A DNA stretch of 50,751 nt from Blastopirellula marina (GCA_020721965.1 DYLS01000021.1:1-50751), one strand, 5' to 3'; positions 1 through 9,078 are shown, counted from the first letter of the stretch. Translations and numbers: made by a program. The notes: generated by a model from the sequence alone, not told the origin.

Positions 1-1
1 A

Positions 2-802
2 ACTCGCCATAATCTGGACCACGATCGCGCCGTGATGTTCCAATGGAAGGGCGGTACGCTCGGCAACATCGACCTGTACTTGGAGTCGAAATCGGCCCAG
101 CCCGTTGATCTGGAAGCTCACCTTTGCCGCGCTAAGACCTTGTGCGGTTTTCAGGATGCGGAGCAAATTGGAACGATGAAAGTAACCTTGCCACCTGATC
201 TTCGCGACTGGATTCGTGTCCCGATTGGGTTGCAGCTCGAGCCGGGGTACTACTTCCTTTGGCTTCCGATGACGCCGGGGGTAAGCTGGGCGCTCTTTGG
301 TTCGGAGCCTCCGCAAACAGCACGCGCGTACCGCAGCGGCGATGCTTGGAATCAAATGCCCGGGTGCTACGCATTTCGCACCGATCCCCCCGGCGAAGAG
401 GCGTCGAGGTTGGCCGACGATTGGGATGATCAGCCGTGGTTTTCACCGCAAAACGTGGTGGATGGTTTTGCCCGCGCGATCCGGGGTATCCCGCACTCCT
501 GGCGGCCCGACCCCGCGCAGGAGTTGCCGCAATGGGTCGAACTGAAGTTTCCGTCCCCGGTTGTATTCGACACGGTGCACATCAGCTTTCAGAGCCGCCA
601 GCTCGCTGCAAAAGATTTTTCACTCTCCGCGCAGGTCGACGGCCAGTGGCAAATGCTGGTTCAGATAGCAGATAATGCCCAACGACGGCGTGTCTTGTGC
701 ATCCCAGAAACGCGCACCGATCGCTTGCGTTTGAATGTGCAAAAAGCGCCCCCGGAAATCGGTGTCTGCGAAATTCGCGTTTACCGCGAGGGAAGTCCGT
801 AA
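2..802 (+). CDS. C-terminal part of a protein with a discoidin-like (F5/8 type C) domain, possibly an FAD-dependent oxidoreductase
   Basis: The frame is open from the first codon of the window, so the gene begins upstream and only its last 266 residues are seen; a GTG at 32 could be read as a start but lies inside continuous coding sequence. The last ~130 residues carry an NVVDGFARAIRGIPHSW stretch followed by beta-rich sequence with LPQWVELKFPSPVVFDTV, which resembles the sugar- or surface-binding jelly roll of the F5/8 type C (discoidin) fold. In planctomycetes such a domain commonly closes FAD-dependent oxidoreductases of the FAD_oxidored type. The catalytic domain is not visible, so that assignment is inference. 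It is followed by 244 bp without a supported gene and then by exported sugar-metabolism genes on the same strand. Confidence 0.7.
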   Translation, partial: TRHNLDHDRAVMFQWKGGTLGNIDLYLESKSAQPVDLEAHLCRAKTLCGFQDAEQIGTMKVTLPPDLRDWIRVPIGLQLEPGYYFLWLPMTPGVSWALFGSEPPQTARAYRSGDAWNQMPGCYAFRTDPPGEEASRLADDWDDQPWFSPQNVVDGFARAIRGIPHSWRPDPAQELPQWVELKFPSPVVFDTVHISFQSRQLAAKDFSLSAQVDGQWQMLVQIADNAQRRRVLCIPETRTDRLRLNVQKAPPEIGVCEIRVYREGSP

Positions 803-1046
803 AAACGCTTGCTTTCTAAACACCTATTTTTTGAAGCGGAGAAGCTGGCAAGTCGGGAAGGCGTGAACGGATGGCTGGTCGCCGAGGGAGGCTCTGAACA
901 AGTTCCAGATTTCCCTCGAAAACCTGCGCCAACCAACTTGATATCGTTGGAGTTAGTCGCGGCAATGTGGCTGACGGGCGAAAGCGTTGTGTTAGGAAAA
1001 CCAAAGAGTTTTATGAGGACAACCACTTAGCTTTCGGAGAAAACCC

Positions 1047-2030
1047 ATGAAATCGAGAATCAAGCGGCGATCTTTTCTAGCAGGCTCTACCGCTGTGGTG
1101 GCCGGGGCGATGGCTAGCCACGTCCTGCCTGGGCCTTTCGCAGGGGCTGTTGCAATGGAGGGGGCGGGCTACCGAACCAAGCTTCTCAAAGCCATGATCG
1201 GTAATCCAGATGAGGCTACCCTGAAATCCTTGAAAGACGCTGGCTTTGATGGCATCGAGTCCAATCAACGTCACGCCTCGATCAAGGAAGCAACGGCAGC
1301 TCGCAAGCTGGCGGAGTCGCTGGGCCTGCGCGTGCATTCTGTGCTATACGGCTGGGCGAATTTCAACACCGACAGCGTTGACGCCGACATCGAGAGCGTC
1401 AGCAGGTCGTTACAGACCGCCGCCGCGTATGGAGCCGATGCCTTGCTCCTTGTGCCGTGCCGCATCGGTGGAATGGCCATGCCGAAGCCCTGGGAGTTCG
1501 AAATCGAATTCGATGAGAAGACGGGACACGTTCTCCAGGTGGTACCGGGCGACAATAATCCGTATCGGAAGTACATCGAGGCCCACAACCATGCTATCGA
1601 TACATCCACGGAGGCCGTGAAAAAATTGATCCCCGTGGCGGAAAAGGCGAAGGTGATCGTCGCCCTGGAGAACGTCTGGAATAACCTATGGGTCAAACCG
1701 GCGATCTTCGCGCACTTCATCAAGTCGTTCGATCACCCAATGGTAAAGGCCTATTATGATATCGGCAACCATGTGAAGTACGCACCCCCGCAGGAGTGGT
1801 TGCGGGCTTTGGGCAAGCAAATCGTGAAGATGCATGTGAAAGACTTCCTGCTGAACCCCGACGGTCACGATGGCAAATTCGTGCACCCACGCGATGGAAG
1901 CATCCAATGGCCATCAGTTCGGAACGAAATCGAGAAAATCGGGTACAACGGGTTCATGACAATCGAAGATGACGGGCTCAGTCTCGATGAATTTAGCCGT
2001 CGGTTGGATTCGATCATTGCGGGCCAGTGA
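1047..2030 (+). CDS. Exported sugar phosphate isomerase/epimerase-like TIM-barrel protein
   Basis: A 327-residue protein of the xylose-isomerase-like TIM-barrel family (AP endonuclease 2 fold). The N-terminus has a twin-arginine signal, KRRSFLAGS, followed by a hydrophobic Ala/Val stretch, so folded export by Tat is expected. After cleavage the barrel begins near LKAMIGNPDEATLKSLKDAG; metal-ligand candidates are the Glu in ALENVWNN (about residue 210), the Asp in YYDIGNH (about 233) and the His/Asp in KMHVKDF (about 259), in the order usual for the family. The ATG has GGAG about 7 bases upstream. The next gene, 13 bp downstream, is an exported Gfo/Idh/MocA oxidoreductase; the two families are often paired in planctomycete sugar-catabolic clusters. 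The actual substrate cannot be read from the sequence. Confidence 0.88.
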   Translation: MKSRIKRRSFLAGSTAVVAGAMASHVLPGPFAGAVAMEGAGYRTKLLKAMIGNPDEATLKSLKDAGFDGIESNQRHASIKEATAARKLAESLGLRVHSVLYGWANFNTDSVDADIESVSRSLQTAAAYGADALLLVPCRIGGMAMPKPWEFEIEFDEKTGHVLQVVPGDNNPYRKYIEAHNHAIDTSTEAVKKLIPVAEKAKVIVALENVWNNLWVKPAIFAHFIKSFDHPMVKAYYDIGNHVKYAPPQEWLRALGKQIVKMHVKDFLLNPDGHDGKFVHPRDGSIQWPSVRNEIEKIGYNGFMTIEDDGLSLDEFSRRLDSIIAGQ

Positions 2031-2043
2031 CAATTAGGGAGCA

Positions 2044-3060
2044 GTGGCAATGAGGATCGCTCGATTGCTGGCTTGGCCAGCCACGTGGCTTTGTTTGATG
2101 GCGTGGCCGACGGCTCTGACTCTCGGGGAGGGCGGGGATGCCAATCCGCCGCTTCGGGCCGGGGTGATTGGCCTGGATACCTCGCACGTCATTGCGTTCA
2201 CAGATCTCATCAACGACCCGAAGGCGGAGGGACCTTTGGCTGAAGTGCAGGTTACGGCGGGCTATCCTGGCGGGTCACCGGACCTTCCGGCGAGTTGGGA
2301 TCGAGTGGGGGAATATACAGCCAAACTTCGTGAGAAGGGCGTGACCATTTGCGATTCCATCGAGGCCATGCTTCCAAATGTCGATGTCGTCTTACTAGAA
2401 AGTGTTGATGGACGGCCTCACCTGGAGCAAGCCCGCAAGGTCATCGCCGCCAAGAAACCCCTCTTCATCGACAAGCCGATGGCGGCCTCACTCGTGGATG
2501 TGCTCGCGATCTTTCGCCTTGCCGATCAGGCGGGCGTGCCGGTATTCTCCAGCTCATCCCTCAGATTCAGCTCAGGTTTTCAAGCCGCGCGGCGTGGAGA
2601 GCTGAAGATCGGGGATGTGCGCCGTTGCGCGGCTTGGAGCCCGATGCATCTCGAACCGCATCACCCCGATTTGTTCTGGTACGGCGTCCATGGTGTGGAG
2701 ACGCTTTATACCATCATGGGGCCGGGCTGCAAGACGGTAACGCGAGAATCACCGGAGCGCGTGGTTGGAACTTGGGGCGATGGCCGCATCGGCGTGTTTG
2801 AGGCTCGCAAAGGGTACGGAGCCGAGGTCGAAGGCTCGCAGGGGACTGCATCGGCGGGGACCTATGAGGGCTACGGACCGCTGGTAGTGGAAATCTGTCG
2901 CTTCTTTAAGACCGGACTCTCCCCCGTTCCACGCGAAGAAACGATCGAAATCTTCGCCTTCATGGAAGCCGCCGACGAAAGTAAGCGACTGGGGGGAAAA
3001 CCCGTGGACATTGCCGAAATCCTCAAACGAGCCGAGGCGGCCCTCGCGGATACCCAGTAA
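2044..3060 (+). CDS. Exported Gfo/Idh/MocA-family oxidoreductase
   Basis: A 338-residue NAD(P)-binding oxidoreductase. The start is either GTG 2044 or ATG 2050; both follow an AGGGAG Shine-Dalgarno sequence, and the short distance favours the ATG. Residues 1-28 form a Sec-type signal (LLAWPATWLCLMAWPTALT), so the enzyme probably works outside the cytoplasmic membrane. The Rossmann part starts with LRAGVIGLDTSHVIAF, a divergent dinucleotide motif, and contains the family landmark FIDKPMAAS (the EKP-like loop) near residue 140. The C-terminal half is the usual alpha/beta dimerisation domain. It is probably co-transcribed with the TIM-barrel gene 13 bp upstream and may act on the same exported sugar or cyclitol. 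The glycine-rich nucleotide motif is weaker than in classical members, so a non-canonical role is possible. Confidence 0.85.
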   Translation: MAMRIARLLAWPATWLCLMAWPTALTLGEGGDANPPLRAGVIGLDTSHVIAFTDLINDPKAEGPLAEVQVTAGYPGGSPDLPASWDRVGEYTAKLREKGVTICDSIEAMLPNVDVVLLESVDGRPHLEQARKVIAAKKPLFIDKPMAASLVDVLAIFRLADQAGVPVFSSSSLRFSSGFQAARRGELKIGDVRRCAAWSPMHLEPHHPDLFWYGVHGVETLYTIMGPGCKTVTRESPERVVGTWGDGRIGVFEARKGYGAEVEGSQGTASAGTYEGYGPLVVEICRFFKTGLSPVPREETIEIFAFMEAADESKRLGGKPVDIAEILKRAEAALADTQ

Positions 3061-3086
3061 AGGCAAGGAGTGCCGGGCAAACCCTG

Positions 3087-3485
3087 ATGGACCGACGAAC
3101 TCGCGATTGGTTCGATCGCCAGCTTGATGCGGTAATGATCGCCCTGCCCGAGCGGTTGAAACAAATGGTTTCGGTGATTCCCCTCTATGTGGAGGATTAT
3201 CCGTCCAGGAAGGTGGCACGCGAGCTTCGGCTGAGGCATCGCTCGGAGTTGTGCGGGCTGTTTTCTGGAGTGCCGCTTCATGAGAAGCGGCTGGACGAAC
3301 CAACGGTAAGCCTGCCAGATCGGGTGACACTTTACCGTGAAGGCATTATCGCCGCCGCATCGGCGAACCACGGGCACGTCACGGATAGGAGCGTGCGCGA
3401 AGAGATTCGTATCACCCTACTTCACGAGTACGGGCATTACTACGGGATGTCCGAAAAGGAGTTGGAAAGCTACGGGTACGGTTGA
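3087..3485 (+). CDS. Small zincin-like metallopeptidase family protein
   Basis: A 132-residue protein whose C-terminus holds LLHEYGHYYGMSEKEL, that is, the HExxH zinc-binding signature (HEYGH) followed by a downstream acidic ligand region as in the small MTSS/zincin family (PF06262). Length and the HExxH close to the C-terminus both fit that family, whose members are cytosolic and of unclear substrate. No signal peptide or membrane segment is seen. It starts 26 bp after the oxidoreductase gene on the same strand; an AAGGAG at 3064 is rather far from the ATG, so translation initiation may be weak or coupled. Peptidase activity is a family inference. Confidence 0.8.
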   Translation: MDRRTRDWFDRQLDAVMIALPERLKQMVSVIPLYVEDYPSRKVARELRLRHRSELCGLFSGVPLHEKRLDEPTVSLPDRVTLYREGIIAAASANHGHVTDRSVREEIRITLLHEYGHYYGMSEKELESYGYG

Positions 3486-3639
3486 AAGCTCGTCAGGGAG
3501 CCTGCTTCTGAACCCGGAACCGCGGTGTCCCTGCTTCGAAGTCGGGTCCGTATTGCCCGCCTCGGGCGACTCCGCAAGAGCCAGTAGGAGTTCGAGGCTT
3601 AGGTCGAGTTCTGGTGATCCTAGGACGTAAGGGCATGTC

Positions 3640-4053
3640 ATGAAAGCACGGCTGATACGACTTCATCCCAGCGACAATGTCGTCGTTGCCAGTGGGACGA
3701 TTCCCAAAGGCACTGTCGTGAAGCTGGATCGGGTGCGATTGACGGTAACGTCGAACCTCCGCATGGGCCACAAGGTCGCTGTGCGCCCCATCGCAGAGGG
3801 CGAAAAGGTGATCAAGTACGGCCACCCGATAGGGATCGCTACTGTGAACATTGAGCCTGGCCAATGGGTTCACGTCCACAACCTGCGAAGTGGCTATATC
3901 ACGACGCGCGAGCATCGCGGGACCGCCCCCATGATTCTATCGTCATCCAATCGGGCCGCGCCGGCGGAGCCCCGCACAACGACAGGCGTTGACAGCAGCC
4001 CATCCTCCCAGATTGGTGAAACAGCAGGTCCTCAACAACCCGCCGCGGATTAG
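3640..4053 (+). CDS. UxaA-like SAF-domain protein (altronate dehydratase small-subunit type)
   Basis: A 137-residue protein. Residues 1-90 match the SAF domain that forms the N-terminal or separate small subunit of altronate/galactarate dehydratases (UxaA family): RLHPSDNVVVASGTIPKGT, then GHKVAVRPIAEGEKVIKYG and PIGIATVNIEPGQWVHVHN, the typical run ending at the VHNL motif. The catalytic large subunit is not next to it in this window. The last ~40 residues are Ser/Pro/Thr-rich and look like a flexible tail not needed for the fold. The start ATG is supported by where the domain begins. A link to uronate or sugar-acid breakdown fits the exported sugar enzymes upstream but is inference. Confidence 0.82.
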   Translation: MKARLIRLHPSDNVVVASGTIPKGTVVKLDRVRLTVTSNLRMGHKVAVRPIAEGEKVIKYGHPIGIATVNIEPGQWVHVHNLRSGYITTREHRGTAPMILSSSNRAAPAEPRTTTGVDSSPSSQIGETAGPQQPAAD

Positions 4054-4674
4054 GAAGGCTTTCAGGAGCATCCGTACCCATAGCCGGGGCTTCAGCATTA
4101 GAATTTCCGCACAATTGGCCGCAGCTTCAGTATACTCGTGGCGATGATTGCGGCAATCTCGGGGAAGGCTGCGAGGAAGGTGTAGAACAGGGAATCACGG
4201 AGTAGTAGGGAGTCGGGTAATAGTCGTGGCACGGAAAAATGGCGGCGCCCAGCGGACGTTTGCGAGCCCGGGGCGGAATGTGATGCGCAGACTGGCAGGG
4301 CGGCACGAGTTCTTGCGGATGATGAATCTCGCCATGTTGCGAGAGGGCTTGGTCAAGCTGATCACGCCATTCTAACCCGACAGCTAGGCCCCCAACCGAC
4401 CGGCCAAGCGGCTCCTCTGTGCATTGGCCGTTTCTATCGCGAGCCAATGTGCAATGACTTAGGGATACTGCTCGCCCACACGGCTATGGACGCATAACCC
4501 ACACAACATAGAGAATATAGAAGCGATTGCAATTGCCACATGGTCGCGTGTTCTTCTCGATAGACCCGCGATTGTAACGCAACACCCAAGGCTTTTCAAA
4601 AAAAGACGATTGTGTAGAGGTTCCCGGAGTTGGTCCGAGGTTTTCAATGTCATCTGCGCGCAACAAGAATCGGG
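4054..4674. other. 621-bp gap with no supported gene
   Basis: Between the convergent UxaA-like gene and the MFS gene no frame shows convincing coding character. Short open frames on both strands lack recognisable domains and Shine-Dalgarno sequences. No tRNA-like fold or long inverted repeat was found by eye. Confidence 0.5.
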
Positions 4675-5868
4675 TTACTTGCGAAGTAACTTGCCGACCA
4701 AAAGGAACAAGGGCACCGCAGCAAGTTGCATCCCCACCGAAAAGATGATGAGCGCGGGCAGTGACTGATCGTACAGAATCCCCATCAACACGCTGCCTAA
4801 GAACCAGAACACGCCAAAGCCTGTATTGAAAATTCCATAAGCCGAACCACGTCGCTCTTGCGAGACCATGTCTGCAATTGCGGCACGCAGGATGGACTCT
4901 TGCGCGCCCATGCCAATGCCCCATATCGCCATGCCGAGTACGGCCAAAGGGAAACCGCCCAGGAATACGAGGGGCGCGAAGGATGCCGAGATCAGCGAAA
5001 CAATCATCAGGATTGGTATGCCAGTGCGGTCAAACCATCGACCAAATATCAGGGCCGCCAGTGCGTCCACACCCATCGCAACGGCATACAGGAGTGGAAT
5101 CCAGGTGTTGGGTACAGACGATACTTTTCCAAAATGATACGCGATCAATGGAAAGTCCACATAGCCCGCCGCGACGAGGGCGACGGCAGCGAGATAAACC
5201 CAGTAGGCGGGGGGGAAGCCATGCGTCTGCAACTGGGGTGTTGTGGGTTCCAAATCCTGTGGATGCGGGTAGAGCCAGCGTGCCGCCAGCAACACGGATA
5301 GCGCGAGTATTGCTGGGACCACGAGGGCGGCGAACGCGGTGGGATAATCGTTTTGCGTCGCCATCACGAGCGCGACGATCAAGGGGCCGGCCACAGCGCC
5401 GATTTGATCCATCGCCTCGTGCAACCCAAAACCCCAACCACGCCCCGTTTCCTTGGTCGCGTAGGAGAGCATGGCATCACGTGCTGGGGTACGAAGTGCC
5501 TTTCCCATTCGCTCGGCAACCAGGAGCGCGGCAGCGATTTCCCATTTACCAGCCAATGCCAGAAGCGGTACAGAGAGCAAGTTGATCGCGTAGCCGACCA
5601 ACGTGATGGCCCAATAGCGACGCGTGCGGTCGCTCAAGTATCCCGACACGAGGCGCAACCCGTATCCGACCAGTTCCCCCAACCCCGCGACAATCCCTAC
5701 GACCGTCCCGCTTGCACCCAGAAACGCGAGATAGGGTCCCGCAATACTACGCGCACCTTCATACGTGGTGTCTGCCAACAGACTCACGAGGCCGAGCAGG
5801 ATGACGAATTTGATAGCAGCAGCTTTGGTGGGAGTCGACGATCTGGTCTGGGGGGATAGGCGATCCAT
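4675..5868 (-). CDS. Major facilitator superfamily (MFS) transporter
   Basis: A 397-residue integral membrane protein with about 12 hydrophobic segments separated by short polar loops, the size and topology of MFS carriers. The loop between helices 2 and 3 has GYLSDRTRRYW, a good match to the MFS motif A (GxLaDrxGrR). A second copy, FGRWFDRTGIPIL, sits at the equivalent place of the C-terminal half near residue 265. The start ATG is preceded by AGGATCGCCC on the minus strand. It stands alone, convergent to the UxaA-like gene. Drug-efflux-like or metabolite export is possible; no substrate can be assigned. Confidence 0.88.
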   Translation of the reverse strand: MDRLSPQTRSSTPTKAAAIKFVILLGLVSLLADTTYEGARSIAGPYLAFLGASGTVVGIVAGLGELVGYGLRLVSGYLSDRTRRYWAITLVGYAINLLSVPLLALAGKWEIAAALLVAERMGKALRTPARDAMLSYATKETGRGWGFGLHEAMDQIGAVAGPLIVALVMATQNDYPTAFAALVVPAILALSVLLAARWLYPHPQDLEPTTPQLQTHGFPPAYWVYLAAVALVAAGYVDFPLIAYHFGKVSSVPNTWIPLLYAVAMGVDALAALIFGRWFDRTGIPILMIVSLISASFAPLVFLGGFPLAVLGMAIWGIGMGAQESILRAAIADMVSQERRGSAYGIFNTGFGVFWFLGSVLMGILYDQSLPALIIFSVGMQLAAVPLFLLVGKLLRK

Positions 5869-6026
5869 GGGCGATCCTGTCTTATGTGGATTCTATCTCT
5901 GACGTAGCCAGGCGGCTAGCTGGGCTAGGGATTGGTGATCATCTTGCTTGTTGCGGGCCGTAAAGATGTCGATTTAGCCCGCAGGCATTCAATGGGCGGA
6001 AATCCGATTTTACCTCTCGGGAACCT

Positions 6027-6090
6027 CTGAACAACCCGCCGTGTTACAGATCATTTCCGTTATGGCTCAGCCGTGAACGGTTACCGCCCA
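6027..6090 (+). repeat. Solo right end of the 242-bp dispersed element (family R2)
   Basis: This stretch (CTGAACAACCCGCCGTGTT ... CAGCCGTGAACGGTTAC) is similar to the right ends of the longer elements at about 16014-16275 and 20348-20589. Here the left part with the hairpin is missing, so it is probably a decayed or partial copy. It lies in the 480-bp gap upstream of the MFS gene, which otherwise only holds the R1 copy next to it. Confidence 0.6.
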
Positions 6091-6165
6091 TCTATTGACG
6101 CCGCACTGCGAGAGCGGTAAAGATTGAAAGGAAAGGTTCGGATCGGACAATCTCGCCCCCGACTC

Positions 6166-6283
6166 TAGTACTACCGCGCAAAGTCCGCCTGATCGCATGA
6201 TGTGCCCAGCATGTCTTGCAAGGCGATATGTCTCATCATCACAAGATGTTGAGCCAAGCAAGGAGTCTTGTGCTGTAGTATCA
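6166..6283 (+). repeat. 118-bp inverted-repeat element, family R1, copy A
   Basis: One of three dispersed copies (others at 27462-27579 and, inverted, 36848-36964). The ends are 16-bp imperfect inverted repeats: TAGTACTACCGCGCAA on the left and, read from the other strand, TGATACTACAGCACAA on the right. The interior shares AAGTCCGCCTGAT and a CAGCATGTCTTGC-like core with the other copies. All copies are 117-118 bp, have no coding capacity and lie between genes, which fits a MITE-like or REP-like family. No clear target-site duplication is visible here. Confidence 0.75.
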
Positions 6284-6349
6284 GCCGGTGGTGAATCCGA
6301 TTAGGGAAAGCCCGATTGGCGGTCCATTCCACAGGATTGAGGAGACACC

Positions 6350-6532
6350 ATGCCCATCAGTGAACGGAAGACGGAGCTAGCGCGGCGACGAAAGCGTCGC
6401 GAAAAATACGCCATTTTCAAACGGAAATTAGAAAAGGCCACGGTCTCCGAACGTGCAGCGATTGCCGAAAAGATCCGCCGGATGGCCACGGATCCGGAGG
6501 TCGTGTTGAAGAATCTCGGGCTCGCTGATTGA
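6350..6532 (+). CDS. DUF6800 family small protein
   Basis: A 60-residue, very basic, helical protein (MPISERKTELARRRKRREK then alternating Lys/Glu helix, ending in VVLKNLGLAD). This pattern of an Arg/Lys-rich N-terminal half, a central KATVSERAAIAEKIRRM helix and a short hydrophobic tail is that of the planctomycete DUF6800 family, of unknown function. The start ATG is preceded by GAGGAG at good spacing. The high positive charge suggests binding to nucleic acid or the ribosome, which is only inference. Confidence 0.85.
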   Translation: MPISERKTELARRRKRREKYAIFKRKLEKATVSERAAIAEKIRRMATDPEVVLKNLGLAD

Positions 6533-6638
6533 CCAGCGAGCCGAATTCCCGAGCAGACAACCCGGGCTGTTAATCCGCGCTCTTGCGATGCAACCGCTTG
6601 CGGGAGCGAGATGCTGTCTAATGGAAGGAGGAGTCAAC

Positions 6639-6983
6639 ATGGCCTCCAAAAGCGTCTTCAAGCGGATCATCGATCGGGAGATCCCTGCTGACATCGTGTA
6701 CGAAGACGGGGATTGCCTGGCCTTTCGAGATATCAACCCCCAATCGCCCGTCCATGTTGTCCTTATCCCTAAGAAAGAAATCGCCGATTTCCAATCCGTT
6801 ACGACGGAGGATGAGGCGATCCTGGGAAAATTGCTGATGGCCGTGCCGCGAATCGCCGCCAGCCTAGGGCTGAACAACGGGTTTCGACTAGTCTTGAACA
6901 ACGGAAGAGATGCGGGTCAGGAGGTGAAGCATCTGCACTTCCACATCTTAGCCGGCCGCCCTTTTGGCTGGCCACCTGGTTAA
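6639..6983 (+). CDS. HIT-family nucleotide-binding protein (Hint/PKCI type)
   Basis: A 114-residue histidine-triad protein. The triad HLHFH (pattern HxHxH) is at about residue 100 within QEVKHLHFHILAGR, and the early part has the family's CLAFRDINPQSPVHVVLIPK block, so this is the Hint/PKCI branch, which hydrolyses purine nucleoside phosphoramidates. Length is typical. ATG 6639 is chosen over an in-frame ATG at 6588 because it is preceded by GGAAGGAGGAG and the homologous region begins there. The stop overlaps an alternative upstream start of bioF, so the two genes are probably co-transcribed. Confidence 0.93.
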   Translation: MASKSVFKRIIDREIPADIVYEDGDCLAFRDINPQSPVHVVLIPKKEIADFQSVTTEDEAILGKLLMAVPRIAASLGLNNGFRLVLNNGRDAGQEVKHLHFHILAGRPFGWPPG

Positions 6984-7020
6984 GACCTTTCTCTGCATCC
7001 GAGAACGACGGCGACGGATA

Positions 7021-8220
7021 ATGACGCTCCATCCTGATCTCGCCTCCAGGCCACTCGGTTGGATCGAGGAATCTTTGGAAAAGCTGAGACAGGACGGCCT
7101 GCTTCGCTCGCCAAGGGTCCGGCATGGGGCGCAGTCGGCCGTGATCGACCTTGACGGCCGCCGGTTGGTGAATTTCGGGTCGAACGATTACCTGGGGCTG
7201 GCAAGCGACTCACGCTTGAGGGGTGCAGTACAACAGGCCCTACTGCAAGATGGCTTTGGGGCTGGCGCAAGTCCGTTGGTATGCGGCCGGGCCGAACTCC
7301 ACGACCGCCTGGAAAATGCCTTGGCCCAATTCGAGGGCGTGGAATCCACCATCGTCTTCCCGTCGGGGTTCGCAGCGAATAGTGGTACCATCGCCGCCCT
7401 CGTCGGACCGGGAGATGCCGTGTACACCGACGAGAAAAACCATGCCAGCATCTGGGACGGTTGCCGTTTGAGCCGCGCGGATGTCAAGGTCTATCGCCAC
7501 TGCGATCCTGACCACTTGGATTCACTTCTGGCCAAGCATCATCATCGGCGCCGGTTAATTGTGACCGATACCGTATTCAGCATGGATGGCGATCTCGCGC
7601 CCTTGGTCGAGCTATCCGAGATTGCCGCTCGGCACAAAGCCATAATGATGGTCGATGAAGCACACGCAACTGGTGTCTTCGGTGAACGCGGAGGGGGGCT
7701 TTGCGAGGTTTGCGGGGTCGAAGAGCGAGTGCCCGTCCGCGTGGGAACCCTCAGCAAGGCCCTGGGCGGAATCGGTGGGTTTACGGCTGGGATTCGCTTG
7801 CTGACCGCCTGGCTATTTCAACGAGCGAGGTCTTACGTTTACTCGACGGCCTTCCCCGCGTCGCTCTGTGCTGCTTCATTGACGGCCCTCGACATCGTCC
7901 GCACCGAACCATGGCGGCGGCGGGAACTGCTAAATCGGGCCGCGCGGTTCCGCCAGGCCCTGCTAAGTCAAGGCTGGAACGTGGGAAATTCACAAAGCCA
8001 GATTATCCCCATTGTTGTGGGCGATGCGCAAGCGGCTGTCGATCTGTCGGCGGCCCTCCACGAAGCAGGCTTTTTTGTGCCGGCGATTCGCCCGCCCTCG
8101 GTACCCCAGGGAGAGGCCCGCCTGAGGATCAGCCTCACCTCCGCACATCAGGGGGATCACTTGAGCCAGCTTCTGGAGCTGCTTGCCAAACTGCGAGATC
8201 GATTCTTGCCGCGTCGCTAA
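7021..8220 (+). CDS. bioF: 8-amino-7-oxononanoate synthase
   Basis: A 399-residue PLP enzyme of the alpha-oxoamine synthase family, condensing pimeloyl thioester with L-alanine in biotin synthesis. Landmarks: FGSNDYLGLA near residue 40, GAGASPLVCG near 80, FPSGFAANSGT, the PLP-contacting MMVDEAHATGVFGERG, and the Schiff-base lysine in GTLSKALGG about residue 245. The gene could be read from TTG 6964, but ATG 7021 gives the usual N-terminus and avoids overlap with the HIT gene. Glycine C-acetyltransferase is the closest alternative; the GAGASPLVCG and GLCEVCG loops and the absence of other threonine genes favour BioF. No other biotin genes are nearby. Confidence 0.87.
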   Translation: MTLHPDLASRPLGWIEESLEKLRQDGLLRSPRVRHGAQSAVIDLDGRRLVNFGSNDYLGLASDSRLRGAVQQALLQDGFGAGASPLVCGRAELHDRLENALAQFEGVESTIVFPSGFAANSGTIAALVGPGDAVYTDEKNHASIWDGCRLSRADVKVYRHCDPDHLDSLLAKHHHRRRLIVTDTVFSMDGDLAPLVELSEIAARHKAIMMVDEAHATGVFGERGGGLCEVCGVEERVPVRVGTLSKALGGIGGFTAGIRLLTAWLFQRARSYVYSTAFPASLCAASLTALDIVRTEPWRRRELLNRAARFRQALLSQGWNVGNSQSQIIPIVVGDAQAAVDLSAALHEAGFFVPAIRPPSVPQGEARLRISLTSAHQGDHLSQLLELLAKLRDRFLPRR

Positions 8221-8505
8221 AGCGGTTTGGAAGGGACGATCCCACAGGGGCAAGGACTCCGTTCTTCGAGCGTGCTATTCCGCTACAATAAGAAGATCAG
8301 CCCGCCCCAAGGCGAACGACGAAGGTGGACGACTACGTCAAGTCAAGACGCTGATTTCATGGGCGAGCTGGTATGTGATGTATTCGTCCACAGCGCCACC
8401 TATGGACACCCATGTGAAATCGTTAGCGTATTCGAGGTGTCTACTGTCTTTCTTGTCGTTTTTGGAAAATCGCCCGTTATTGGGAAACCATTTACGGAGT
8501 CGGCC

Positions 8506-9078
8506 ATGCGCATCGGACTAGCGTTTCGAGCATTCTTTGCGGTTCTCCTGGACCGATTGGCGGCGGATCGGATCTCCGCTGCCCTTGCCCGCGAGACAGA
8601 GATTCGCGGGGATGGTGATCGTGCGGCCGTCAGCGAACGCGAGGAGAAGAAGGCTGCTCCCCCAAAGGTAGATCGTCCTCAGCGACGGACAAGCAAGAGC
8701 GAGGCTTTGATCCTCCTCGAAGTGCTCCAGCGTGAGGGTCGCTTGATCGATTTCTTGAAGGAATCCATATCGGAATACAACGATGCCCAAATTGGCGCAG
8801 CGGTGCGGGACATCCATCGCGATTGTGGAGCGGCACTGGAACGTCTATTCGCCATCCGCCCAGCGGTAGATCAGGAGGAGGGTCAGACCGTGGAAGTAGC
8901 GGGCACCTATGACTCCGGCGTTTACCGGTTGTTTGGCAATGTGGTGGGATCGGGACCGTATCGCGGCGTCATTCGCCATCACGGCTGGAAGGCCACGGAG
9001 TGCAATATGCCGACCTGGACAGGGACCGCGGAAGCCGCGCAAGTGATCGCTCCGGCTGAAATAGAGGTCGCCCCCTGA
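8506..9078 (+). CDS. DUF2760 domain-containing protein
   Basis: A 190-residue protein. The first ~30 residues form an amphipathic/hydrophobic helix (RAFFAVLLDRLAA), followed by a charged linker. From SEALILLEVLQREGRLIDFL onward comes the DUF2760 domain, ending in the conserved YRGVIRHHGWKA and the short beta-rich tail. ATG 8506 has GGAG nine bases upstream and matches the start of the homologous region, although the frame is open further 5'. DUF2760 genes frequently sit directly before an Hsp70-type gene pair, as here, suggesting a co-chaperone-like or accessory role; this is genomic-context inference with no demonstrated function. Confidence 0.85.
   Translation: MRIGLAFRAFFAVLLDRLAADRISAALARETEIRGDGDRAAVSEREEKKAAPPKVDRPQRRTSKSEALILLEVLQREGRLIDFLKESISEYNDAQIGAAVRDIHRDCGAALERLFAIRPAVDQEEGQTVEVAGTYDSGVYRLFGNVVGSGPYRGVIRHHGWKATECNMPTWTGTAEAAQVIAPAEIEVAP

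Noticed and set aside
4148-4375. 75-codon frame in the gap after the UxaA-like gene
   Set aside because: No ribosome binding site, no family resemblance, basic low-complexity N-terminus.
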